From: Actinobaculum sp. 313
Lineage (GTDB): Bacteria > Actinomycetota > Actinomycetes > Actinomycetales > Actinomycetaceae
Direction of reading: 5' to 3'
NCBI RefSeq assembly: GCF_003073475.1
Contig: NZ_CP029033.1
Location: forward strand, 2,170,001 to 2,234,000
DNA: 64,000 nt
Shown here: in pieces, positions 17,657 to 27,483 of the stretch
How positions within the stretch are numbered: the stretch's first letter is position 1
How the letters are laid out: every line of letters starts with the position of its first letter
The notes under the pieces: model-generated
What the model saw: the letters and a program-made list of their open reading frames with translations, nothing else
The model's database searches: none
Told to the model about the DNA's origin: nothing
Position numbers and translations under genes: made by a program

Positions 17657-18399
17657 TGCGCGTTCTCCTCCACTGACGGTTTCGGCGCCGTAGGCTGAGC
17701 TACCGGTGGCACTCCTCGAGCCGCAGATGCATCCGGAACCGGGCCCTCTTCGAAAACCGGGCGGGCGGTCGCTAAAGTGGGGTCGTCGGGGCGATGCTCG
17801 CGTACCCAGTCGATCTGACTCTGTGTCGGCCCCGTAACTTCACCGTGGTAATACTGCAAATGCGTGGCACCGGTCGGCATCGGGTGCGGCGGAGCAAGCA
17901 TGCCCTCCTCGGGCGGTACCAGTATGTCCTGCTTCTCGTAAATTAGCCCCTCGCGAGTCGGTCCGGCCATCTCGAACTCATTCGACATCGTCAGTGCGCG
18001 AGTGGGACAGGCCTGTATGCAATAACCGCAGAAAATGCACCGCTGGTAGTTGATTTGATAGACCCGTCCATATCGTTCTCCCGGCGAGTACTGCGCTTGT
18101 GGATCGTTGGGTGCTGCCTCCACAAAAATCGCATCCGCCGGGCAGGCCCAGGCGCAGAGCTCGCAGCCGATGCATTTCTCCAGCCCGTCCGGGTAACGGT
18201 TGAGATGATGCCGACCGTGGTAGCGGGGATGCACCGGTACCGGCTCCTCCGGGTACTGTTCGGTGGCCACCGGGTGGAACATGGAACTGATCGTCACCCC
18301 ATATCCGGCAACCGGTGCAAAAAACTCGCCGACGGGGCCTTTCCGGGGACGTTCCCACAGGTTTGGATCGGGCGACGACGCCGAAGTGTTCTCAGTCAT
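17653..18399 (-). CDS. nuoI: NADH-quinone oxidoreductase subunit I (2x[4Fe-4S])
   Basis: This peripheral-arm ferredoxin-like subunit carries clusters N6a and N6b. The two binding motifs are [12 protein letters not shown] (C76, C79, C82, C86) and [12 protein letters not shown] (C121, C124, C127, C131), both complete. The protein has 248 residues; about 90 residues after the clusters are Pro-rich and poorly conserved, longer than in E. coli. The nuoH stop lies 8 bases inside its start and it overlaps nuoJ by 4 bases. Confidence 0.97.
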   Translation of the reverse strand: MTENTSASSPDPNLWERPRKGPVGEFFAPVAGYGVTISSMFHPVATEQYPEEPVPVHPRYHGRHHLNRYPDGLEKCIGCELCAWACPADAIFVEAAPNDPQAQYSPGERYGRVYQINYQRCIFCGYCIQACPTRALTMSNEFEMAGPTREGLIYEKQDILVPPEEGMLAPPHPMPTGATHLQYYHGEVTGPTQSQIDWVREHRPDDPTLATARPVFEEGPVPDASAARGVPPVAQPTAPKPSVEENAQ

Positions 18400-19780
18400 G
18401 ATCGGCCTCCTGGGTACTTAAGGTGGCCTCGCGGCGCTTGGCGCGCGGGGACGGGGGCAGGGATTGTCCGGGCAACGGTGGGACGGGGAAGCCACCGGCC
18501 ATGGCATCGAATTCATCCTCGGGACGAACGAAGTCGGCTGCAGCCTGCGCCTCGTCGCTCTCGCCGTCGAGCAGTGCAGGCGTGGATTCACCAGCACCGC
18601 TCTCACCCGTCGGCTCCTCTTTATCACCCACCAACCAGATAATCGCCATGGCGATAAGGAAGACGACCGCGATTCCAATGTAGAGCTGATTGCGGGTAAA
18701 GGTGCTGAAGGACGTGACGCCGCGGATCACGACGACGCAGACGAGCCAGATCAGTGAAACTGGAATGAGAACTTTCCATCCCAGCTTCATGAAGTGGTCA
18801 TAACGCATACGCAGCAGGGTGGCGCGGGTCCAGATCATGAAGAACATGAATAGCCAGGTCTTCAGGAAGAACCACAGCATCGGGATCCAACCCACATTCG
18901 GATCCCCACCCCACAGCGAGTAGAGCCACGTCATAATCGGCCCGGCACGCCATCCCCCGAAGAAGCAGGTTGTGGCAATCATCGAGACGTTGAACATATT
19001 CACGTACTCGGACAGGTAGTACCACGCGAATTTCATCGAGGAGTACTCGGTGTGCGGGCCGGCCACCAACTCTCCCTCTGCCTCGGGCAGATCCAGCGGC
19101 AGGCGGTTGGTCTCGCCGAACATCGAGATGATGTATATGCAGAAGGCCGGGAAGAGCGGAATGCAGTTCCAAATTCCGGCTTGGGCATCCACGATTCCCG
19201 AGGTAGACATTGTCGAGGCCGTGAGGAACACGGTGACCAGTGAGAGGCTCAAGGCCAACTCGTAGGAGATCATCTGCGTTGCGGAGCGTACCGCGCCGTA
19301 CAGCGGCAAGGTGGAGCGGGCAGACCATCCACCCAGCACGAGCCCGTACTCGCCGAGTGCAGCAATACCGAGAATCAGCAGCAGCGCCACCGGCGAATCG
19401 GCCAATTGCAAGGGTGTGGAGTGCCCGAACAGCGAGATCTGTGGCCCCATCGGGATAACGGCCATGATGCTGAAGGCACAGGCGGCGGAGATAACCGGCG
19501 CGACGAAGTAGACGATCTTGTCGGCGCCCTTGAGCCACATGTCCTCTTTGATGATCAGCTTCAACGCATCGGCGAATGCCTGACCCAGCCCCAGCGGTCC
19601 GACTCGATTCGGCCCCAAGCGCGTCTGCATTCTCCCCAGGCCGCGCCGTTCCACCCACAGCGCCAAGATAACGGAGAGGATGAGGTAGACCAGAATGAAG
19701 ACTGCCTTAATGGCCCAGATCCACCACGTGTCCTGGGTGAAGTCCGCCGTTTGAGCAGCCGCAATAACCGACGAGCTCAT
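18392..19780 (-). CDS. nuoH: NADH-quinone oxidoreductase subunit H
   Basis: This membrane subunit (462 residues) joins the quinone cavity to the pump arm. Seen: eight or nine helices, [20 protein letters not shown] and PFDLPEAE-like [21 protein letters not shown], a charged quinone-cavity loop conserved in the family. ATG 19780 is chosen because it overlaps the nuoG stop (ATGA); the in-frame extension upstream is inside nuoG. About 75 extra acidic and proline-rich residues follow the last helix ([17 protein letters not shown]), absent from E. coli but common in actinobacteria. Confidence 0.96.
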   Translation of the reverse strand: MSSSVIAAAQTADFTQDTWWIWAIKAVFILVYLILSVILALWVERRGLGRMQTRLGPNRVGPLGLGQAFADALKLIIKEDMWLKGADKIVYFVAPVISAACAFSIMAVIPMGPQISLFGHSTPLQLADSPVALLLILGIAALGEYGLVLGGWSARSTLPLYGAVRSATQMISYELALSLSLVTVFLTASTMSTSGIVDAQAGIWNCIPLFPAFCIYIISMFGETNRLPLDLPEAEGELVAGPHTEYSSMKFAWYYLSEYVNMFNVSMIATTCFFGGWRAGPIMTWLYSLWGGDPNVGWIPMLWFFLKTWLFMFFMIWTRATLLRMRYDHFMKLGWKVLIPVSLIWLVCVVVIRGVTSFSTFTRNQLYIGIAVVFLIAMAIIWLVGDKEEPTGESGAGESTPALLDGESDEAQAAADFVRPEDEFDAMAGGFPVPPLPGQSLPPSPRAKRREATLSTQEADHD

Positions 19781-22362
19781 TTTGTCACCTCCACAGTGGC
19801 CGCGCTGAGAGCGACCTCTTCTCCGGCACGCACACCTAGCGACGCAATCTGGCAGCCCACAGAATTCTGTGGAGCCCACACGACGCCGTCGGGCATCTCC
19901 GCGATACCGGTGTTAAGAGTGATTGATCCGTCCGGACCGCTGATTGTGAGAGCGGCACCGTTATGCACACCGACCGCATCCGCTGTGGCGGCGGATAGTA
20001 GCGCCACGGGCGTGCGCGCAGTTGCCGCCAGATGCGGCTCAAAGGCCTGCAATGTTCCGGCTCCGAGCATGAGGTTCCAGCTGGCAAGTACGGCGTGCCC
20101 GACTGTCGCTTCGGCAACCTCGGCGGCGGCGACCGTCGGCGCTGCCATCCGCACCCCATCCCAGGCGGAGAATTCTTGGATCTCGCGTACAACATCCTGC
20201 AGGGTTGCCAGGCCCAGGTCCGTTCCCATTTCGGCGGCGAGGTTATGCAGCACCACGCGATCAGGAAGTTGTACCGATGTCAGTACCTGCCCGAAGGGCC
20301 GGATCCGACCCTCCCAGTTAACGAAAGAACCACCTTTCTCACTGGGTGGTGCCACGGGAAGGACGACGTCGGCTGCGGCCGTAACCGCTCCGGAGCGCAC
20401 CTCCAAGGAGACGACGAAATCGACCGCCGCCAGCGCGGCTGCGGCGTCTCCGGGCAGGTCGCCCAGTTCAACACCGGCCAGGATCAGCCCTCCCAATTCG
20501 CCCGCTGCCGCGGAGGCGAGGATCTCGTCGGTTCCACGCCCGGCATCTTCCGGCAGGCTTGATACTCCCCATACTGCGGCGGTATCAATCCGGGCAGCCG
20601 AATCACCCACCGGGCGTCCACCGGGCAGTAGGCAGGGGTGCGCGCCCATATCCAGGGCTCCGCGATCACCGGCGCGGCGCGGCACCCACGCCACGCGGGC
20701 TCCCGTACGCTCGGCCAGGCGCAGTACGGCGCTTAGTGCGCCGGCAGATTCCGCCGCACGCTCTCCCACCAAGATGATGCCGTCGTCACACAGGGCGTCG
20801 AATGTAGCATCGCCGACTGCCAGATCGTCAAGAACGGCTGCCTCCGCTCCGGGGACAACCGGGATCAATCGGGCATCCATCTTCCGGGTTCCGGCGCTGG
20901 CGTAGGGCGCCAGAACAGAGACGGCAACCGTACCGGCCCGCACGCCCTTACGCAACCGCAGGAAGATCGCCCCACATTCCTCTTCGGCTTCCAGTGCCAC
21001 CGTCAGAACATGACCGCCCCGTTCCAGCGCGGCGTATGTCACTCCGAGACCGCTACCGGCGACGGCGGATCCGAGGAAAGCATCCTCTTCACAGCGGGCC
21101 GGGCGGGTGCGGAAGTCGATATCGTTCGTCTTCAGGACCGTGCGGGCGAACTTGGAGTACGCGTAGGCGTCTTCCATGGTCAGACGCCCACCGACCAGTA
21201 CACCTACCCCCTTTTCCGCGGCCTTCTGCAAGCCGCGCGCGGCCACATCGAGCGCATCGGGCCACGACGTAGCCACCTGTGCGCCGTCGTCGCGCACCAG
21301 CGGATGCCGGAGTCTGTCCGTACCGTTCTGCCACCGGAAGGCGAAGCGGTCCTTATCGGTGATCCACTCCTCGTTCACCGCCGGGTCCTCGCCCGCCTGC
21401 CGCCGCAGCACCTCACCGCGTCGATAGTCGATGCGCAGGGCGGAACCGGAAGCGTCGTGTTCGGTTACTCCGGGCACCGAGACCAGGTCGAAGGGCCGGG
21501 AGCGGAAGCGATACGCGGCACTGGTCAGCGCGCCAACCGGGCAAATCTGGATGATATTGCCGGAGAAGTATGAGGCGAAGGGCCGTCCGGACTGGTCGAG
21601 CTCGGCGTCGCCCACCGGACCGCTCGCAAAACCGCTTGCCAGCCCGGGTGAACCGAACGGCCCCGCATACTCAGCCGGAGTTGTCTTCGGCTGGCTGCCC
21701 GCCGATTCTGAGAAATGCAGAACGCGGGCATCAAAGCGGCCGATCTGGGAGGCGTTGAGGGAGTGAATCTCGTAGCCGGGTGTTCCGCCGCCTCGCCCCT
21801 GCAAGGCGATGAAACGGTCACCGACGATTTCATCCTGGAAACGGGTACAACGCTGGCAGAGAATGCAGCGGTCACGGTCGAGCAGTATCTGGGAGGAGAG
21901 TTGCACCGGTTTGGGGAATGTCCGCTTCACGTCGATGAAGCGTGAGGTTGAGCGTCCATCGCTTATCGCTTGGTTCTGCAACGGACACTCGCCGCCCTTA
22001 TCGCAGATCGGGCAGTCCAGCGGATGGTTGATCAGCAGGAACTCCATGATTCCGCGCTGCGCCTTCTGCGCAACGTCAGAAGTGACTTGGGTGTACACCT
22101 CCATGCCGGGGCTGACGGCCTCCGCGCAGGACGGCACCGGCTTCGGTCCTTTCGCGATGGTGCCATCGCGGCCCGGCCGGGCCACTTCCACCAAGCATTG
22201 CCGACACACGCCCACCGGCTTGAGAAGAGGATGATCGCAAAAGCGCGGAATGCGCACACCGGCCTTCTCGGCGGCGCGGATGATCATCGTCCCCTTCGGC
22301 ACGGAGACCTCGTGGCCGTCAACCTTGATGCTGACAAGCTCTACCGTCTCGTTACTCGTCAT
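19777..22362 (-). CDS. nuoG: NADH-quinone oxidoreductase subunit G
   Basis: This large iron-sulfur subunit (861 residues) of the NADH arm shows a plant-type [2Fe-2S] site at C42, C53, C56 and C79, a His-Cys [4Fe-4S] site at H113, C117, C120 and C126, and a third at C166, C169 and C172 with a distal Cys in ICPVGAL. A molybdopterin-oxidoreductase-like domain fills the rest, without a need for cofactor. The C-terminal half is Ala/Gly-rich and more divergent. It overlaps nuoF (4 bases) and nuoH (4 bases). Confidence 0.97.
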   Translation of the reverse strand: MTSNETVELVSIKVDGHEVSVPKGTMIIRAAEKAGVRIPRFCDHPLLKPVGVCRQCLVEVARPGRDGTIAKGPKPVPSCAEAVSPGMEVYTQVTSDVAQKAQRGIMEFLLINHPLDCPICDKGGECPLQNQAISDGRSTSRFIDVKRTFPKPVQLSSQILLDRDRCILCQRCTRFQDEIVGDRFIALQGRGGGTPGYEIHSLNASQIGRFDARVLHFSESAGSQPKTTPAEYAGPFGSPGLASGFASGPVGDAELDQSGRPFASYFSGNIIQICPVGALTSAAYRFRSRPFDLVSVPGVTEHDASGSALRIDYRRGEVLRRQAGEDPAVNEEWITDKDRFAFRWQNGTDRLRHPLVRDDGAQVATSWPDALDVAARGLQKAAEKGVGVLVGGRLTMEDAYAYSKFARTVLKTNDIDFRTRPARCEEDAFLGSAVAGSGLGVTYAALERGGHVLTVALEAEEECGAIFLRLRKGVRAGTVAVSVLAPYASAGTRKMDARLIPVVPGAEAAVLDDLAVGDATFDALCDDGIILVGERAAESAGALSAVLRLAERTGARVAWVPRRAGDRGALDMGAHPCLLPGGRPVGDSAARIDTAAVWGVSSLPEDAGRGTDEILASAAAGELGGLILAGVELGDLPGDAAAALAAVDFVVSLEVRSGAVTAAADVVLPVAPPSEKGGSFVNWEGRIRPFGQVLTSVQLPDRVVLHNLAAEMGTDLGLATLQDVVREIQEFSAWDGVRMAAPTVAAAEVAEATVGHAVLASWNLMLGAGTLQAFEPHLAATARTPVALLSAATADAVGVHNGAALTISGPDGSITLNTGIAEMPDGVVWAPQNSVGCQIASLGVRAGEEVALSAATVEVTK

Positions 22363-23705
22363 TGGACTCCCACCTCGCTGTATGCGGTCGTCTTCTCATA
22401 CGGGAACAGTTCCCACGCCGGCGTTGTATAACCGGCCTCGAACTCCTCCCGGAACCGTTCGATTCCCGAACGAATCGGAACCGCGGCGGCATCGCCGAGC
22501 GCGCAGAACGAGCGGCCGGAGATATTGCCGGCGATTTCGTAGAGCAGGTCGACGTCGCCTGGTTGCCCCTGGCCCGCCTCCAAGCGATGCATGATCTGCC
22601 GCATCCAGTACGTGCCCTCCCGGCAGGGCGTGCATTTTCCACACGACTCGTGCTGGTAAAAGTCCGTCCACCGGGAGACAACGCGTACCACGGAGACGGT
22701 GTCGTCGAACATCATCAGGGCGCGGGTGGCCAGCATTGACCCGGCTGCTCGCACCTGGTTGTAGTCCAAAGGAACATCCAACTCCTCGGGGGTGAACAGG
22801 GGGGCTGATGATCCCCCGACGGCCCAGAACTTAAGTTCGTGCCCTTCCCGGATACCCCCTGCCAACTCCAGCAACTGCCGCCCGGTGATCCCGATCGGAG
22901 CCTCGTATTGACCCGGATGGCGTACATGCCCGGACAGGGAGAAGAAACCGTGCCCCTTCGCCGTGTCGGTGCCCATGGCTTGGAACCAGTCCTTGCCATG
23001 GCGCAGGATGCCAGGAACGGAGGAGATGGTTTCCACATTATTGATAACGGTGGGGCGCGCGTACAGTCCCTCCGCCGCGGGGAATGGCGGCTTCAGGCGC
23101 GGCTGCCCGCGGTATCCCTCCAACGAGGAGAGTAGCGCGGTCTCTTCTCCACAAATGTAGGCCCCGGCCCCGGCGTGCACGGTTATCTCGATGTCGTAGT
23201 CCCCGTTCGGTCCCAGCCCCTTGCCGATAAGGCCCGCTTCGCGTGCCTCTCGCGCTGCGGCCAGCAGGCGCCGGTACACATGAACGACCTCGCCGCGCAG
23301 GTAAACGAAGCCGTGGTGGCCTCCCACTGCGAGCAGGCAAATCGCCATGCCTTCGATCAGCGCATGTGGATTCGCCATCAGCGCCGGCACATCTTTACAG
23401 GTTCCCGGCTCCGACTCGTCGGCGTTGACCACCAGGTAACGCGGCCCCCCATCCGGCGGCGGAAGGAAGGACCACTTGAGCCCGGTGGGGAATCCAGCAC
23501 CGCCGCGCCCGGCAAGGCCGGAATCCTTGATCAATTCAACGATCTCGCCTTCGCCGTATCCCCACGCCTTCTGCAGACCCTCGTAACCTCCGTTCGCCCG
23601 GTAGGTTTCCAGGGTCCAGGAACGTTCTTGGTCCCAGGTATTCGAAATGACCGGCGCGAGCACGCCGGGAGCGGAAAACGCGGCCGCTTGCTCTTGCTCG
23701 CTCAC
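22359..23705 (-). CDS. nuoF: NADH-quinone oxidoreductase subunit F (NADH/FMN binding)
   Basis: This 448-residue subunit binds NADH and FMN and passes electrons to cluster N3. Seen: the FMN/NADH glycine-rich segment GLAGRGGAGFPTGLKW (from about residue 63), GAGAYICGEETALLSSLEG, and the [4Fe-4S] ligands in CGKCTPCREG (C355, C358, C361) plus C401 in SFCALGD. GTG 23705 is preferred because it overlaps the nuoE TGA; the 15-residue upstream extension lies within nuoE. Confidence 0.97.
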   Translation of the reverse strand: MSEQEQAAAFSAPGVLAPVISNTWDQERSWTLETYRANGGYEGLQKAWGYGEGEIVELIKDSGLAGRGGAGFPTGLKWSFLPPPDGGPRYLVVNADESEPGTCKDVPALMANPHALIEGMAICLLAVGGHHGFVYLRGEVVHVYRRLLAAAREAREAGLIGKGLGPNGDYDIEITVHAGAGAYICGEETALLSSLEGYRGQPRLKPPFPAAEGLYARPTVINNVETISSVPGILRHGKDWFQAMGTDTAKGHGFFSLSGHVRHPGQYEAPIGITGRQLLELAGGIREGHELKFWAVGGSSAPLFTPEELDVPLDYNQVRAAGSMLATRALMMFDDTVSVVRVVSRWTDFYQHESCGKCTPCREGTYWMRQIMHRLEAGQGQPGDVDLLYEIAGNISGRSFCALGDAAAVPIRSGIERFREEFEAGYTTPAWELFPYEKTTAYSEVGVQ

Positions 23706-24391
23706 TTGGTCTCCCCTCCATTCGAAGTGGTAGCTTGCGGGGATGTCCAATTGTTCTGGCGGGCCTGCCGCAATCCGGCCAGGGTTGCCGGTCCGGCCCC
23801 GGGGCCCTCATTGACGTGACCATCCTCAAAACCCGCGAGCACGCGTTCCGTCTCTTTGAAGGTGTGGACCTTCTCGGCGCCACGCGTCGGATGCACATCC
23901 TTCCCGGCCTGCAGATCATCCACCAGCTGCAAAGCTGACGCGGGGGTCTGATTATCGAAGTACTCCCAGTTGATCATGACAACCGGGGCGTAATCGCAGC
24001 CCGCGTTGCATTCGAGCGCCTCGAGCGTGATCTTGCCGTCGTCGGTGGTCTCATCGGAACCAACCCCGAGTTTCTCGGTCAGGGCGTTCCAAATGTCGTC
24101 ACCGCCCATCACTGCACACAGCGCATTCGTGCATACCCCCACATGGTATTCACCGTTGGGATGACGCCGATACTGACTGTAGAAGGTTGCCACCGCCGAA
24201 ACCTCCGCCCGAGTGAGCGAAAGGATCTCGGCGACCAACGCGATGCCGCGTGGAGAGACGAAACCATCCTCCGACTGGATGAGGTGCAGCATGGGCTGGA
24301 TTGCCGAACGCGGGTGGGGGTAACGCGCGATGATCTCCTGCGCGTCCACCCGCAGTCTCGCTTCGACTTCCGGTGCGAAATTCTCAGACAT
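23702..24391 (-). CDS. nuoE: NADH-quinone oxidoreductase subunit E
   Basis: This thioredoxin-fold [2Fe-2S] subunit (229 residues) carries cluster N1a. The ligands are C87 and C92 (CTNALC) and C128 and C132 (CNAGC). The C-terminal 60 residues after PASALQLVDDL are extra compared with E. coli and rich in charged residues. The start and the nuoD stop share one base (TGATG). Confidence 0.97.
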   Translation of the reverse strand: MSENFAPEVEARLRVDAQEIIARYPHPRSAIQPMLHLIQSEDGFVSPRGIALVAEILSLTRAEVSAVATFYSQYRRHPNGEYHVGVCTNALCAVMGGDDIWNALTEKLGVGSDETTDDGKITLEALECNAGCDYAPVVMINWEYFDNQTPASALQLVDDLQAGKDVHPTRGAEKVHTFKETERVLAGFEDGHVNEGPGAGPATLAGLRQARQNNWTSPQATTSNGGETK

Positions 24392-25740
24392 CAGCGGTCA
24401 ACACCTCCCATAACGGGATCGATAGAGGCCAGGCACACGATGGCATCGGCGAGTAGACCGCCTTCTGCCATCATGGATAGACCCTGCAGATTGTGGAAAC
24501 CGGGGTCGTCCACATGCACCCGATAGGGGCGGGTTCCCCCATGAGAAACCAGGTGGCATCCCCACACGCCCTTCGCATGTTCCACCATGGTGAAAGACTG
24601 ACCGGCGGGAACGCGGAAACCTTCCGTGATGAGTTTGAAGTGATGGATGAGCTGCTCCATAGACTCGCCCATGATTTCGCGTACATGCTCCGGTGCAGTG
24701 CCCTGCCCATCGGTTCCGATGGAGAGCTGCGCCGGCCAGGCGATCTTCTTGTCGGCCACCATCACCGGTTCGCCCTCACAGGCGTCAAGGCGATCAAGTA
24801 CCTGGTAGATGATCCGCAACGACTGGTAGCACTCATCAAAACGCACCATCGCCCGGTTATAGGCATCGGACTGGTTATAGGTGGGAATATCGAACTCGTA
24901 CTGCTCATAGCCGCAGTAGGGTTGGGACTTTCGCACATCCCACGGCAGACCCGCCGCTTTCAGTCCCGGTCCGGTCTGGCCCAGTGCCATCAGTGCGGAA
25001 AGGGAGAGCACTCCAACATTTTGGAAGCGGGCCTTGAAGATCGGGTTCTCGCCGACGATGTCCAACATCTCGGTGACGCCCTTGCGAATATCCGGAAGCA
25101 GTTCGCGGATGTAGTCTGTTGTTCCCTCCGGAATATCCTCGAGGACGCCGCCCGGTCGAATGAACTCGTGATTCATACGCAGCCCGGTGATACGCTCAAA
25201 AATGCGTAACACGTCTTCGCGCGTACGGAAACCAATGGTCATCATGGTGGTGGCGCCCAGCTCGTTGAGTGCCGAACCAATGGCCACCAGATGCGATGCG
25301 ATGCGGTTGAGTTCCATCAGGAGCACGCGGATCATATTCGCGCGCGGCGGCACGTCCTGCTCGATACCGAGCAGACGCTCCACCCCGATGCAGTATCCGA
25401 CCTCTTGGAAGAAGGGGGCGACGTAATCCATACGGGTGACGAAAGCTACACCCTGAGTCCAGTTGCGGAACTCCATGTTCTTCTCGATGCCAGTGTGCAG
25501 GAAACCCGTTGCACCGCGGATCTCGCGCACGTACTCGCCATCCATCTCCAGGAGCAACCGCAGCACGCCATGCGTTGAGGGATGCACGGGTCCAAGGTTG
25601 ACCACAATGCGCTCCTCCGCCATCTGCTCCGCTTCGGAGGCGATGTCGGACCAGTCCCCACCACTGGCCATGAAGCTCGGCAGGCCCTCCAACTCTTCCT
25701 CGGTTACGCCCGCCGTGGCATGGAAATTCGGTGCAGTCAT
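24391..25740 (-). CDS. nuoD: NADH-quinone oxidoreductase subunit D
   Basis: This 49-kDa-type subunit (449 residues) lines the quinone site together with NuoB. Conserved segments include LGPVHPSTHGVLRLLLEMDGE (the His-bearing quinone loop), RLLGIEQDVPPRANMIRVLL, and the C-terminal FHNLQGLSMMAEGGLLADAI, DPVMGGVDR. The length is typical. One-base overlaps link it to nuoC and nuoE. Confidence 0.97.
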   Translation of the reverse strand: MTAPNFHATAGVTEEELEGLPSFMASGGDWSDIASEAEQMAEERIVVNLGPVHPSTHGVLRLLLEMDGEYVREIRGATGFLHTGIEKNMEFRNWTQGVAFVTRMDYVAPFFQEVGYCIGVERLLGIEQDVPPRANMIRVLLMELNRIASHLVAIGSALNELGATTMMTIGFRTREDVLRIFERITGLRMNHEFIRPGGVLEDIPEGTTDYIRELLPDIRKGVTEMLDIVGENPIFKARFQNVGVLSLSALMALGQTGPGLKAAGLPWDVRKSQPYCGYEQYEFDIPTYNQSDAYNRAMVRFDECYQSLRIIYQVLDRLDACEGEPVMVADKKIAWPAQLSIGTDGQGTAPEHVREIMGESMEQLIHHFKLITEGFRVPAGQSFTMVEHAKGVWGCHLVSHGGTRPYRVHVDDPGFHNLQGLSMMAEGGLLADAIVCLASIDPVMGGVDR

Positions 25741-26468
25741 CAGTTGTAGCTCCTCCGAGTGTCCGGTGGCGGAATAACAGCGCCCTTGTACTCCACCGGA
25801 ATACCTCCCAGTGGGTAGTCCTTGCGCTGGGGGTGCCCCACCCAGTCATCCGGCATAGCGGTACGAGTCAGACCCGGGTGGTTATCGAAGATAATGCCCA
25901 TCAGATCCCACGCCTCCCGCTCATGCCAATCGTTGCCCGGATACAGTGCAACGATTGACGGCAGGTGGGGATCCTCCTCCGGGCATGTGGTTTCGATGGC
26001 GATGAAGCGATTGTGGGTGATGGAGAACATCGGATAGTAGGCGTGCAGTTCGCGGCCTTTATCATCCGGGTAGTGCACCCCGCTCACCCCGATGCATAGC
26101 TCGAAGCGTAGATCCTGATCATCACGCAGGTAACGCATCACCCGTTCCAGGTGATCGCGAGTCACGAAGATCACGAGTTGACCGTTTTCCACCACGACTT
26201 TATCGATGGCCTCGTCCACGACGACGTCGTCGGCCTGCAGCAGCTCGACAATGATGTCCACGACTTCGTCGAACCAGCCGCCGTAGGGGCGCGATGCCGG
26301 GCGGGCCATGATCTCCGTGTGGCGCAGGCCGGTGAAGCCGGATGTATCACCCGAGCCGTGTACGCCCCACATCCCTTGGACGGTACGCAGGAGTTCCGGT
26401 GTGGTATGCCCGCCAAGCGGGGCTGCGTCACCGGGCTGGATTACAGCGCCTTCTTCATTCTCACTCAC
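25740..26468 (-). CDS. nuoC: NADH-quinone oxidoreductase subunit C
   Basis: This 30-kDa-type peripheral subunit (242 residues) shows the family signature [19 protein letters not shown]-like stretch ([20 protein letters not shown]) and [13 protein letters not shown] at the C-terminus. The first 60 residues are an actinobacterial N-terminal extension ending in [18 protein letters not shown]. It is separate from nuoD, unlike the fused NuoCD of E. coli. It overlaps nuoB by 4 bases. Confidence 0.96.
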   Translation of the reverse strand: MSENEEGAVIQPGDAAPLGGHTTPELLRTVQGMWGVHGSGDTSGFTGLRHTEIMARPASRPYGGWFDEVVDIIVELLQADDVVVDEAIDKVVVENGQLVIFVTRDHLERVMRYLRDDQDLRFELCIGVSGVHYPDDKGRELHAYYPMFSITHNRFIAIETTCPEEDPHLPSIVALYPGNDWHEREAWDLMGIIFDNHPGLTRTAMPDDWVGHPQRKDYPLGGIPVEYKGAVIPPPDTRRSYN

Positions 26469-27025
26469 GCGAGCAGCCCTTTCATATCAAGCAACGGGGT
26501 GGCGGCCAGTGCGGCCTCCTCGGCGGCTCGCGCCGCGGCCAGACGCCCCTTCTTCGTAATGTGATGCTGGGCTTTGACCTGTTTACGCAGTTCGAGCACC
26601 GCATAGATCAGCATTTCCGGGCGGGGCGGGCAGCCGGGCAGGTAAATGTCAACCGGCACGATGTGGTCGCAGCCCTGCACCACCGCGTAGTTATTGAAGA
26701 CTCCGCCGGACGTGGCGCACGCCCCCATGGAAATGACCCACTTCGGATCCGCCATCTTGTCATAAACATCGCGCACCACGGGCGCCATTTTCTGGCTGAC
26801 TCGGCCGGAGACAATCATGAGGTCGGACTGCCGCGGAGAGGCGCGGAACACCTCCATACCGAAACGGGAGGCGTCGAAACGCGGGGTTCCAAACGCCATC
26901 ATCTCGATAGCACAACATGCCAGGCCCATGGTCACCGGCCACTGCGAACTGGTGATAGACCAGTTGACCACCGACTCCACGGTGGTGAGGAATACTCCTT
27001 GGGAGCCGTCTTTTTCGTGTGCCAT
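26465..27025 (-). CDS. nuoB: NADH-quinone oxidoreductase subunit B
   Basis: This subunit (186 residues) carries cluster N2, which reduces quinone. The ligands are C37 and C38 (the tandem pair in [13 protein letters not shown]), C103 (GACATSGG) and C132 (PGCPPRPE). ATG 27025 is chosen because GAGGAGG lies just upstream; an 11-residue in-frame extension would overlap nuoA and destroy that spacing. The C-terminal tail is short and Ala-rich. Confidence 0.97.
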   Translation of the reverse strand: MAHEKDGSQGVFLTTVESVVNWSITSSQWPVTMGLACCAIEMMAFGTPRFDASRFGMEVFRASPRQSDLMIVSGRVSQKMAPVVRDVYDKMADPKWVISMGACATSGGVFNNYAVVQGCDHIVPVDIYLPGCPPRPEMLIYAVLELRKQVKAQHHITKKGRLAAARAAEEAALAATPLLDMKGLLA

Positions 27026-27035
27026 TCTTTCCTCC

Positions 27036-27395
27036 TCAGTCCCACTCAAGACCGCCACGGCGCCACTCGTAGATGAAGGGCACGGTGATCAGAAATACGA
27101 AGAGGAGCATGGCGACCATTCCGAATGCGCCAAGAGCCTCGAAAGACACCGCCCACGGGTAAAGGAAGACCACCTCGATATCGAAGATGATGAAGGTCAT
27201 CGCCGTCAGGTAGTACTTGACCGGGAAGCGCCCTGCACCACCGGCGTTCGGCGTCGGTTCAATGCCACATTCGTAGTTCTCGAGCTTGATCCGGTTGAAT
27301 CTGCTCGGGCTGAGGATCGCGCTGAGCACGAGGCCGCCGATTGCAAGCACACCTGCCGCAGCGGCCATAACCAACAGGGGAACGTATGCGTTCAC
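27036..27395 (-). CDS. nuoA: NADH-quinone oxidoreductase subunit A
   Basis: This 119-residue membrane subunit has three helices. The conserved loop [20 protein letters not shown] with its cysteine (the quinone-site TMH1-2 loop) and [18 protein letters not shown] with its membrane acidic pair are intact. It is the first nuo gene, starting at a GTG with AGGTGAAGG upstream, and lies 88 bases after the reductase gene at 27484, so that gene may share its transcript. Confidence 0.96.
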   Translation of the reverse strand: MNAYVPLLVMAAAAGVLAIGGLVLSAILSPSRFNRIKLENYECGIEPTPNAGGAGRFPVKYYLTAMTFIIFDIEVVFLYPWAVSFEALGAFGMVAMLLFVFLITVPFIYEWRRGGLEWD

Positions 27396-27483
27396 CGTGC
27401 CTTCACCTGCTTTCTCTCGTCGTTACGCGTACCATCGTGGGACGTTGGACCTAAAGTTGCCGTTGTCTCCATCTTGACACAAT

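Noticed and set aside
16712-19780. Extended C-terminal tails of NuoH, NuoI and NuoJ as unusual
   Set aside because: Such hydrophilic tails are common in NDH-1 of high-GC Gram-positives.
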